Below are positions 11,701 through 24,300 of a DNA stretch of 64,000 nt, piece by piece. Positions within the stretch are counted from its first letter, which is position 1. Each line of letters starts with the position of its first letter. The DNA comes from Heliocidaris tuberculata (lineage: Eukaryota > Echinodermata > Echinoidea > Camarodonta > Echinometridae): NCBI GenBank assembly GCA_025618425.1, contig CM046832.1, positions 57,153,993-57,217,992 of the forward strand, given 5' to 3'. The position numbers and the translations under genes were made by a program. The notes below the pieces were generated by a model that saw only the letters and a program-made list of their open reading frames with translations, searched no databases and was not told the DNA's origin.

Positions 11701-13248
11701 AAATTACGGTCATTTGAAAATGTGAAAATTAAAATTCAAAATTCTGCACTACAGAGGGTAACACAGCGTAAATATATCGGAGTAATGATAGATAGTACTG
11801 TTGTCTAACATGGACCCTCCAAATTGACAATGTCAGAAATAAGGTCTTACAGAGCTATTATTCACTAAAGCGTATAAGGTTTTATGTACACAAAAGTATT
11901 GCGCTCTTATTGTATAAATCGTTATTTCAACCGCTTTTTTAATTATTGTAGTACCCTGTGGCGAAAAGGCGATGAAAGCCAGTTAAATTGTCTCCAAATT
12001 CTGCAGAACAGAGCACTGAGATCCGTTTTAGAGGTAGATAATCGCTTTAATAGAGCCACATTGTATAATACTCTTGAGGTCGATCAACTCTACGAAAGGT
12101 GGAGAAAACAATCAATTTCAGTTATATACAAATTAGTGAATAACACTGCCCCATCTTCACTATGCTCACGCATTCATCTTAAATCAAGTGTTAGTGAATA
12201 TATGTTGCGTAATATTAACTGTCAAATTAAATTACCTTGGCCACATATAAACTTTCTTAGAAATAGTTCCTTATATTCCGCTTCAAAGCTTTTCTGTACT
12301 TTTTGTACCTGTTTGAAAATGAATGAACATGCTGCTAACTTGACTGTCTATTAATGAAAAGGAAAGTAAAACTCGAGCAAGAATCCGCACCCAAGTCGTC
12401 GTAAATGAATTTGAATGATGCTTTGGCCTCTTTAAATTGAACGACGATAAATTAATTTAGATGTTCGAAGCTCATCTTTGGACGCTGGAAAATTAATTTG
12501 GACGACTGAAATTTAATATGAACCAAAGGAGTTAACAGTACGTGCAAATCGCTTGAATACGAGCGTTTGAAAACGAATTTGAAAGCTAATTTTGCGAATT
12601 TGACCCGGAAAACATATATTAAGCAATGCACCTACTTTGAACTCCCAAAATATTCAGGACATTATGAATTCAAAAAGTGCATCATGATTTTACTCAGACT
12701 ATAAATCCACACAAGGTCAACACTGTTATGATCATCATTCATCATATACCTCATGGCCACTAGGGGCTGTTTTGCTTCCAGGGGATGTTTTAAACTACTT
12801 CCCAAAACTTCCTGTGGTCTTCTGTTTTCCATTCAGAACTGCTAAATGACAACTTTATCTTTCCCTTGTTGTCTATTGTCTCGTTTTCATTTTTAGTTCA
12901 AATATTACTTCAGATTATATCATTTCACTTATCGTTGTGCACATTATTAAATTGTTATGAAGAGAAGTTTACATTCAGTCCAAGAAAGGCGGTCTCGATC
13001 TCCTGCCCGATGGGTAAATTCTGGACGTCGTATCCCTCAATGGTTGCCGAGATGATGCGGGACCCAACGGCCTGTCGACGACCAGGCTCCAATGTATTCT
13101 GCTGGTCGCCACTCTGGAACAATCGGCTGTTCTGAAATACGAAGAAGGTCACGGGTACCGTGCTACTGCCTGGTTAGAAAGAAAAAAAAAGGTATCACAG
13201 GTCAGACATATCCCGGAAATGTTTCAAAACCTCTCATTGATAAAAGTG

Positions 13249-13313
<65 letters not shown>

Positions 13314-15364
13314 TATATCATAAGGCCGATAATCATATTGAAGATGAACTCGAAATGGTTCGAATTTTACACTACAAGTGTAATATATATATATATTTAT
13401 ATCATGAGGCCGATAATCATATTGAAGATGAACTCGAAATAATTCGACTTTGACAATACCAGAGGCCTAAAAGGAAGTACCATGACAGTATCATATTGTG
13501 TAGCGTTTACATATACTCAGCACATAAATATTATTGATAATATTTGATTAAAAAAAGAATATTCACCAACCACTATTGGTATATTCATTCAAAAGAAAGG
13601 AAGGAGGAAATTAAAACGGAAGAAAATAATAATTCAATGGATGACAATTCTGATCCTCTGCTTACAGGTATGCTGCAAACACTCTTGGTTGATAGCATTT
13701 TGGAATAGCGGCTCCTGCTCTTGACAAAACATTGTGGGTGCTTAAACCACTAGAATAGGTATGATCTTCTATCATCTCTGTTCATTTACCACATGCTACA
13801 GGCCGTGTGTCACGTAATATTTACAGGATCCAATACAGTTCTTATCGTTTGGAAAAGTCTATTAATCAACATTACATTATCTTATTATTTTAGAACAATA
13901 GTGTTCCTGATGATCATCACGACCGCCACAAAAGAGTTACCTCTACAACCTCTGCTACAAAACAAGGAACATCTATATCACACAAATACCTGAATGATTG
14001 AAAGATATGGAGTTAAGGATGCCGCTAGGAATGACGACAGCTGCCTCAAACTCCGTCATGGGTATCTCTTCCACATCAAACAACAGCATGGTATTGTTTT
14101 CTAACAAAATATCATTGTAAACATTGTCGTCTAATCGGAGTCCTCCCTGGGTGGCGAACCCTAGACCTTCTAGCAAAGTAGTCTTCGGAATGTTCACAGC
14201 CACTACCGCCAGACTCTTTTCGACGATCGTGAGGTTCGAACCGTCTCCCTGTGTTTGGAAGAGGGTCACCTGATTCTCTAAGGAGTCGAGAATGCGTGTC
14301 GGTGCTTCGGCGTCAATTGCCATCACAAAGTCCTCATCGCTCACTTTCAGGACGTTGTTGACCGTGTTTATGACGTTTATCGTTACCTGGAATTAGTACA
14401 AAAACAAACCAGTGAAATGAATTATTTCACATGGATATAATTTTTTTTAAATTTCACACAACTGTAAAACGGGAAGAGGTTGTTCCGCATGCGATGGCGG
14501 AGCGTCTTTCAAAGTGGGGAGGGGGGCACCAGCCAAAAAGGGCACTTAGGGGGGGGGGGGGGAGAAAGGAGCACCTACAAGGGGTGAACATAAAGCGAAA
14601 AAGGACAATTTTGTGACATTGGTATAAGCCAGTTCATGGTTACAGTCTGCGCATGAGCAGATAAAGGTCACTGCAGACCAAATTGTAAAATACACGGAGA
14701 CAAAATACTGGATAGTGCTCATGAAAGTTATGTAATCATTATTCACTTATGCACAAGCAGTGCACTCCATGATACGCAGGTGGAAGTATTCTTTGAAAGG
14801 GGGAAACAAAGGTTATTTATGTAGCACATCCATCGCTATATGAGATGATAAAGGTCTGTGTACATATTCGGGGTCTTTTGGGACATGTGCTAACCGTGAA
14901 CTGGTCTATTACACTACAGTCTAATCAACATAATTAATATATTATCAAGCATCATCTTCTTCCTTTTTTTGTGGGTTATGGACACTGTTTCAGCTTCCCT
15001 AATTAGCAGTTGTGTGTGATGGTCTCATGATTTGTATGCGAGCAAGCGAAGCGAGCGAGCAAAAAATTTCAGATTTTTTTTTCTAACGTTGAAGTCCTTT
15101 GCTTGTGCATTATATACAGCGCTATAATGAAAATTAATTTGGGGGAATGTCGAATGATATTTTAATTCGTACATTAACCCTGTCGTTTTTCTTTAGGATT
15201 ACATCGATATCAACATACTTTATGAGATATGCTTGATTTCATTATGTATCATAAGAGCTAGCGAGCGTACCGAGCGAGTTTTGGGGAAATTTACAGAAAA
15301 TATTGCCCTTACTTGGTGTAAATTATGGGCACATTTGAGCAAGCGGAATGAGAAATCCTTCGCT

Positions 15365-15398
<34 letters not shown>

Positions 15399-18300
15399 TA
15401 GGTATTATGCTCCTCTTTCCTCCAGCTCCACTGCCTTATATTGTAGTTATAGTAATCTGGGTACAAGTTACTAAGGCCGCTGCGATTCTTTGAAGCTTTA
15501 AATATGGCTCTTTTTGTAAGAAACATTGGGAAATATAGGTAAAAGGGGGCATTTATTAGAAGAGGAAAGGGGCACTCATTAGAATTAAAGAGGGAGCACT
15601 TATCAGATCTGAAAAGGGGCACTTATCAGACAGAAGGGGAAGGTGGGCACTTATTAGAAGGGAAAGGGTACTACCTATCAGAAGTAAATATGCACTTATC
15701 AAAGGAGAAAAGGGCACAAATTATGAATTAGGGGCACTTATCAGAAGAGGAAAGGGCACTTATTAGAAAAAAGGGACACCTATCCGAAGTAAAATTACAT
15801 TTATCTGAAGGAGAAAAGGGCACTTATTAGAGAGATAAGGAGGAAATTATCAAATTTGAAAAGGGCATTCATCAGAGGGCACTTTAAAAATATTATAAAA
15901 AGGGCACTTTCGGGGTATTTCAAAAAGTGTGAGGGAGGGGGCACTGTGCCCCCTGCCTCCCGAGAACGCTGCCTCTAATCAAAGCCAAGCATAATGGCTC
16001 TTTGAACAATATTCACACTTATGTAGAAAACTTACTTGTCTAAGCATAAGCCCATTCACCTTCATTACAGTACAATTACGGTTTCCCGAACAGCACGGGA
16101 ACAGTGACATATTAAGAAACTGGTAAACATGGAATCCAGCGGGGAAAGGTGGTGGGGTGTATGTATCTGGGCAGTTCCGTGTACTGTTGAGCAAGTTGTA
16201 TTGTTTGATTGGGGGTGATGATGGGGCGGGCGTACGCCAGCTTGACTCAATACTGGATACGCCATTGGCATGACTGGAGAAGAAGGCACACCACCCTCCA
16301 GACCTGCCTTATCTCTAAAGATACATAGTGCCTAGTTTGTAAGAGGGACGTATACCGACCTCCTCTGACGAGTCTTGTACTCGGACAATGTTCTCAAGTG
16401 ATGACGCTATGGATTCAAGTCCCTCTGCCGTGATCGATGGTGTCTGAATGGTGACCATGGCAAGGTCACTCGAGTACTCGGTCACATTCTCAGAAGAAAT
16501 GGCTGCCTGCGAATCGTGAAGAAAAACATAAATTCATGTACTGTGGATTTATGATAATTATGCTCCTTCGATCGGGGCGGCTTAATGCATTTTAGACGTT
16601 AGTCAGAGCTCATACATCGCATAATGTCTTTGTGCGTCATGAAGATTGTATGATATCACCCTCGTTTATCCCAACGGCTGTTGTCAGCTCATAACAGTAA
16701 CTTTAAATAATAGATCTCTTAAACTCCTTCAACCTCAAATGCATAAAACACTGTACCACGGTGCTCCCTCAAAATCCGATAGACCTTATGGCATTTAGGA
16801 TGCCTGGTCGCTATCATGACTCACATTTGCAATGTGACCGAGAACCTGGTTGGTGTCATCGTCTTCACTGAAGCACTCAGAAAAGATGGGGTCGGTCCAG
16901 TAGGCTGGGGAAATGAAATCGCCGATACAAGCACGAGTGGCTCGAGGTAGAGGAGCTGACAAAAAGGGAAACAATACAGATGTTTTTATCATAATGTGAC
17001 GAAGCAATATTGTGAATTATTAGGTGCAGCACAAACGAAAACCCCATAACATGATGATATTGTCTTCAGTTTTGCAGTTTCGGTTCGTGCGTCTGACAGG
17101 ATATTATTTTACAGGTCGAGGTATAGACATCTCCTCACAACTTGCCGCAAGCTCTCTGGCTAACGGCATTTTGATCATTCGTATCGGTCATCTCAGGAGA
17201 TGATCGCAATTATCATGAAATAACATGCCAGTTTTCCTCTGAACGTGTACATGGGGAGATTTCCTGTGCTAAGAGTTGACTAAAAAGAACAGAAACAGAA
17301 AACTCACTGTTTCCTGTGTATATAGCGCAATGTTCAACGCTCTCTGCGTACTGGTCCAAGCCGACCGATGGGAATGTAAGAGTGCCTGCACTCCCGATGT
17401 AGACAGAATCAGGACACGAGGCTTTAGGAAGAAAACAAATGAAAGACAACATCATTTATGTAACATTTCTAACCGAATTATTCTCATATAGCCAGTTCAT
17501 TTTTATGCCATTCATTAGTCCAAATTATCAAGATTTTAGACAGTGTATAAATAATTCACCAAAGGGATATTGGAATGACCCTGTGGTACAGGACGTTAAA
17601 TGACACACTGGACAGATGACATCAAGACATGAAATGGAGAAAGTCGGCACAAATCTGGCACAGGACACTGCAACATGGCGAGTGGACAATATCAGTACCC
17701 CCACCTGTTTTTTTACATAGCTGGAAGATTCATCTATTGTCACTATCCGTAATGGATCTTTTAAAATCAAATAACATCAGTTCTACATATTGATAATCAT
17801 GTCGTTGCAAATGAGCCAAAGTACAAACAGTAGATTCCCAAATGCCATAAGCAAACAGGTTAATTGGTAAAATGCAGTTTAAAATGATGGGTTTAGACTG
17901 GTAGTTTCTAAAATGCAATTGATAAGACTGAGGGGCAGCCTTTCAAAGTGAGTAATGATGAAAAGGCCAATCCAATAATGCCCTGGTGAGCAATTGAGAC
18001 CTTTAAAAATGTTCAGTCTCTAAATTACTATTTATTCACAGGAAATGCACTTACATACACTTCCAACGATGATGGAGTCAATAATGATATCACGAGGAGC
18101 TTCATCAGAGTTCCGAAGGTTGTCCCTGAGTGCTCTGGTCACTTCTTCTACGAGATCAGTTCCATTTCCACTGGCAAAGCTAGCCTGGTAGTCAACGATC
18201 GTACTGCCGTTGCGGGTGTTGATGATATTTGGAAGGTCGTACCTACCTGAGCCGTACCTACCACCGACGAGCAATTGTGCGATGACCGGATCCGCAAGGA

Positions 18301-21300
18301 GGGCATTTCGAATCTGTAAATGCATCATACAACAAAATTACCCTTACGCTGAAGACAGTTCGTATAGCATATAGGCCTGATCGATAATTCCAGTAGACCG
18401 ACACAGTCGGTCTGGTTAACCCCATAGATTAACCCTCAGAAGGCCCACGAGACTTACATGTCGGCCTCGTGGATCGTCAGTCTCGTGGGATGTAGCCAGG
18501 CCCTATTGTATAATTTCCGTTACCGACACAGGACAACGTTTTCTTATGTGGGCAATAGATGAAAGAAAAATGAAAGTGACTCAAAATCATGATAACACGG
18601 TACAGATCAATTGAAATATGACTTTAATAATGTTCGAATCGTATCAATGAAAAGCAACATAATAATGTAGCTGGACTAGCACTGGACAGCTGCACCCAGT
18701 AAATCACCCCTGTGGACAATCACCAAAGGGCAACTAGCGATAGGCCTATCCTCCGGCCAACTATTCTTGACAGCTATCCTTACCACCAGCGCGAGCACAA
18801 ATACCTCCTGTAAACTACACCAACTACAAGACATCATCATCATCATCATCCCCACCATCGTAAAAGTAATGAGACAAATTATATCGGTGTTCTACTCACA
18901 GGAGATCGGAATTGACTTGCGTATTCACCGAAGTATAGGTCAGCGAAGTCAACGTAGGACCGATTAAAGGTAATCGAGAAACCTAAGGTGATGACATCTG
19001 TACATTTGAAGAAAACATGACTTATTTTACTCGTCTATCAGTCATTATCATCAACTTGCTTCATGGTTCATATTGGTTGTAAAACATTAAAAATGAAATA
19101 CAAAAACACTCATTCACATAGACAAAGGTGGACCTCAGTAATTTGTTAGGGGTAAGGGTTTCTAAAATATCTGAAAAGAAAAAATGAACCCTTGCAAAAC
19201 AAAAATTAACAAACAACATACAGACAAACAAAAAAATTAAAGATTTTTTTCCCTTCATATTTTGAAAACCATAATCATATGGAAATTGTTACCCCTGCCC
19301 GCCTCCCCATAATCCCGTGGGGAAGGGGGGGGGGGGGGGGGGGGAGGAGGCACTCAGTATATAGTGTGCGGTGGGTATGTGCCGCAGAGAAGACCCCCAT
19401 TTTTACACTCAAATTTCCGTTCCAAAGCATTCCATTTTTTCCTTAATGAGAAAAAGAAGAGAGAAAACCGTTCCACAGCACCGCTTTTTTTTCATTCCAT
19501 TGTTCCGGCCATTCTGACCAGCCCCGCCGTTTTGAAGAATATCGTTTTTGGTGAAAAGTTGAAAACGAGTTCCGATGATCCTTATATTTCAATAACAACC
19601 AGTTCCGTAGCATCATATGTATATTGTAATCCAGTTCCAAAGACCCCCTTTTCCCAAAATGTTAGTAGTTTCGAAGACCATCCTTTTCATGATACGCTCA
19701 TTCCGAAGCCCCTTTTTTGTCTTGCCAGCGTCACATACCTACCACTTTTGGGGTCGAGTGCCCCCTCCCCACACATTCTGATCTCAAGTGTTGTTGTCAG
19801 TTTCGTCAGTCTCTCTCTCTCTCTCTCTCTACACTGCTTGTCCATTTTTCCTTCCATTATTCTGCGAGTAAATGCATGTAAATAGCATTATCTCCTAAAC
19901 GTCCGAAATTATTTCATTGTGGCACGATAACTTTACCTTTGAATGAGAGCAGTACAGGTTCTGTAGCCAAAGTCCGACTGTCATTGCCAACTCCCTTGCA
20001 GTAGTAATAACCTTGATCTAGGGAGCTGAACCTTTCGAAACGTAGAATGGAGGAAGGCTTGTGGAAGGGCAAAACGTCCTCCCGACTTGTCTTCTTCATC
20101 CACTGAGACTGGATGCTTCCCGCGATTGGGCAGTGAAATGTAAAGTTGTCGTACAGTTTCACTTCTGGAATGGTGAGCGGAAATTCCCCTAGAGCTAGAA
20201 TAAGAGGAATAATATACGAAATAGAGTCCAACTCGGCGCCAAATTAGTAATCATCATGACTATTGAAAATAAAGGAAAATCGGTTAGAGAAGGAAAACGG
20301 ACAACCTATTATGTTGTCAAGAGGATTCGTAGAAAAATATAGCATTCACATCTTTTTTCGTTAAATATAAAAAAACAGCATGAACAGTAGGCGTTTCGAT
20401 GAACAACCCACGGCTTTGACGGAGTATATATTGTTCGTTTCAGCTCTTCCCATCTTTGGCACATCAGAAACAACTATTGTATGTAACATAAAACTGAACC
20501 ATACTTTCTTAAAGATGATCAATTTATCATGGAGAAAAAGTCTGAGATTAAGGCTTTCAATGTATCTTAGAGCATGTACATGGAGTGATCTGTCCTAAAA
20601 TTGCGTCGCAATATACAAGGACATTGGTGACATCATTCAGAAACACTAGAGAGAGATTCCTGGAAACATTAACGCTAGTAATGTCGACTCGACATGGTGG
20701 GTCATGATAATTACTGTACTACTTACGTTCATCTGCTATTCCCAAGCAGTTCTGGTAGAGTTTAAAAAGTGGAGATGTTCTCTCCGCACACCCTAACTCG
20801 ACCAATTCCTCTTCCAGACCACGCCATTGTTCGTAAACCCTGTAGCAGGAGGCATTGTGAACTCGGTCCATTAGTCTTGTGCATTCTAGGTATCTCAGAA
20901 AGATCGGTCCGTCAGGAAAGGATACCCGTTGACTGCTGTCAATACTCGTATAGTCAATATACAGGAATTCGTATGCAGTGACTTGAATAGGAGTTGTGAA
21001 ATAAATCGGGTAAACACTGTCGTTTCTGTCTTCCGCGATGTTGAAGTAGACATCGTCGTAGAGCACGGGAACTACGTCTCTACGTCGTCTTTGAGGGACT
21101 TCTGGAAAGGCGTCAACAGTAACTGATATACGGAGAGCCGCTATGGTGTTGCCATACTCGAAGGAGAAGATGTAAGAAGGTAGAAGAATTGAATATAACA
21201 ACCCACTGGAAGCAGGGCGATAAACAAGGGATCCTTGTCTGTTATAGAGATGAGAGGTTTCTTGTACAGAGGGACATAACTGGTTGAGATCCGATGCGGC

Positions 21301-24300
21301 TTGGAAGCGGTCTCGCGCTCTGAGCTTCTCAACACACACATTCCCTGAATATCGAACACGCCAAACAAAAAATAAATTAAACAAATATATGAAACGCGCT
21401 ATGTTAGTTTCACTAAGTCCTTTAGAATAACAAGCGTTATCTTACACAGGCGTAGCCGAAATGCACAATTATAAACGAAAAATAATTTTTTAATGCTTTT
21501 GTCTGGCCCCAGTCCGTCAAAAACGGCTGGTCGGATGTTAAAGTTCTTTTTAAAGACTCCGGTTTCAATTCTAGTTTCCACCAACCATACGAACCATAGA
21601 TGCGCGCGTACACCAACTTCCCATCACTTTTTTTTGTTGGTCACAGCGCTGTAGGAGAACAGGCATTTTACTCAGTAGCGCTTGCTGCGAAACTATGGCC
21701 TCAGTAACTATTATTATCACATATTGGTCAAGAGTTTCAAATGAAAACTTCGACTTACCTAGAGTTACGACAGTACCTATAGCTCTCGCCTCACCCACAT
21801 AGTTTTCTGCAACACATTCAAACCTGATGATGAAAAAAATTGAAGGTTATGCTTAACATTTGAAAATACAAGTTGAAAAATCTGTCAAGACAGTCATATG
21901 AAGCAAGATTATGGATGGTGACCATCCCATAATACGCCAGATATTAGAATCATCGTATCATGCTACAAATAGAATTCACCTTTTTTCTATTTGAAAATCA
22001 ATTTTAACATTTCCATCATAAACGTCGATGGCATTTCTTAAACTCTCTAGTATTATTTTTCGGTCTCCTGATGTTTATGTGGTAAAGGTATAGGATATTG
22101 GAGTTGTAGGATTCATCTCATCGATTTATGCTAATCACCCTTCGGCACCGATTTTTCTCGAATCGGCGGGCATCGTATCAGCTATACCTTTACTACATAC
22201 ATGACATAAGCTTTAGAAGAGTGATAGGAACGAATGGTAGTAATTACCCTATAATAATGACTAGTGTAAGAATGATTTGAAGGATGTTACCTATACTGTG
22301 AGGCAGTGGTACTACTGGTAAAGCTAAGTTCAGCAATGCCTGTAGAAAGGGTCTGGAAAGACTGGTAATCTATCCTCAATGTCTCTGGTATGACCATCGA
22401 ACCATAGGAACAGGGGAACCCATCGCCACACATAACAGATCTACTCCTTGACCTGGGATCACGGTGAGGTTTTTCGATATCTGTACGATGGAAGGTGCCT
22501 CTGAGACAGGATGAAATCATATGAATGGATTTTCGGGTAAAAGTATATTTTGTTTTTTTTCAAATGGAGAAAAATTCGATGATTCACAATATCTAAAATT
22601 CTTGATCATTCTTGACTTTGTAACTACATGTTTTTGTTTTGTAATGTTACCACCCTATCTCTTAGTCGAAGATAAACCAGTATTTATTCTGGTAGAGGAC
22701 CTGGGTATTTTGATATTTTTTTTCAATTGAAATAAAGATGATTTACATGTCAGCTAATAAAAGTAAGTATTGAAAAAAAAACCAATTCCTTGGTAACGAG
22801 TGATACAGCAATACCAAAAATATAAATTCACTAAACGTGAAATGTTCACTTTATTTTAATAGCCACAAATATGTGTGCAAGAATTTATTTTCACTTTACT
22901 CCTTTATTTATTACCATAAATTATGTAATTAATGAACTCATGATAACATAGTTCAAATGAACTAATGTAATGCTTTGTCATGTAACCTGTCCTGGTATTT
23001 GTGGTCATAGTATCAAGATGTAGTACCTAAAGTTACTTTTTTAAACCTACCGAAGCAGTCACTGTAGAGATTTGAAATGAAATGGGTTCTTTCTTTTGGA
23101 AGACAGGTAAGTCCTATGGAAGACGCCCTCTCCGAGGCCATTCGGAAGTCCCACGCAGCTTGAAGACATTCGCTATAATTGGCGGTTTGTACCTCACAAC
23201 CATCGTAGTACTGGACAAAGTTCATGCGGACAGCTTCACTGTTCACCAGTACTTCTTCGTATGGATTGAGGGGACTTGGTGGGATAGCTTGAGGTGTTCT
23301 TCGAATGGTAACCTCAATGCTGCCAGTCTCAGAGTAGGTCAACGGCAGTGGAGCACGAAGCCTGAGACTGTGCGTAATAGAACCTTTAAACTAGGAAGAT
23401 TTTAAAAAAATAAATGAAAGGGTATATTCACATGGCCGTTTTGAACAATTATCTGTACAGCGTGTTCATGGTATCTATTCCTTTTTTTTTTTTTTTACAA
23501 TGGGCATGATTTTAGGAATTTTTTGATAAGCTGTCTCTTCATAAGTAATGTTTTCTAAGAGGTTAGTAAGCACTAAAATACTCATTGTGGTTGCCTAATC
23601 AAGAAGAGAAAATAATTTAAAAAAAAATCATAAATCATAAAATACAATCCAACATTATCAAACAGTTCGGAAGTACACTGAGTTAAAGCTATTCAAATTT
23701 TGTTTGGCGCTGGGAACATGTTGACGTTAGGCCAATACAGCAATATTCTATATATTTAGATTTCTAGATATCCATGTCTCTGTTTGGCCGGTGAAGAATG
23801 ACAGTGCTAAAATCATGCAGGGCTAAAAGATGTACTTACAGTGACTCGTAGCTCAGCTGTCAAGACTGTAGTATTGAGGGCGTTTCCCATCTGATCTGTG
23901 GTTGTAATGTTGAACATGGCATAAAGGGTCCCTTCCAAATTAGGAGCAAATGGGATGGTGCTGATGTCAATCTTAAAAAGGAATAATAAACACGTAAAAT
24001 GGAAAATTACATTTATCACAATATTATGATAGAGATCAAGCATCAAGCTATTTTTTGGCTATTAAGGGAGAGCGTCCAATAAAACTGTGTCTCGACTGAC
24101 TTGTGGATTCAGTGTTTTTTTACTTAGAGATTTAAAACTGACTAGCCTAATCTAAAAAAACAATGTTGACATTGACCAGGATAAGTATTTAATGAAATTG
24201 GTATCAAGTTGTCAAAACTGTTCTGTAATTAACAACACGCAACAAAGCGTGTCTTGCATAATATTTTCTCTTTTTGTCGTTTGATCTACAGTATGATGAA

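Noticed and set aside
17528..17918. Two minus-strand ORFs in receptor intron 12 as possible exons
   Set aside because: No matching acceptor and donor with the right phases; exons 12 and 13 already join in phase.
18392..18411. Short perfect hairpin in intron 11 as an RNA gene or operator
   Set aside because: A 7-8 bp stem is too short to mean anything in isolation in this AT-rich intron.
19364..19885. 173-codon plus-strand open frame
   Set aside because: It lies across a G-rich repeat element and a CT microsatellite, is antisense to the receptor intron, and is rich in Ser/Pro/Phe as expected from repeat sequence.
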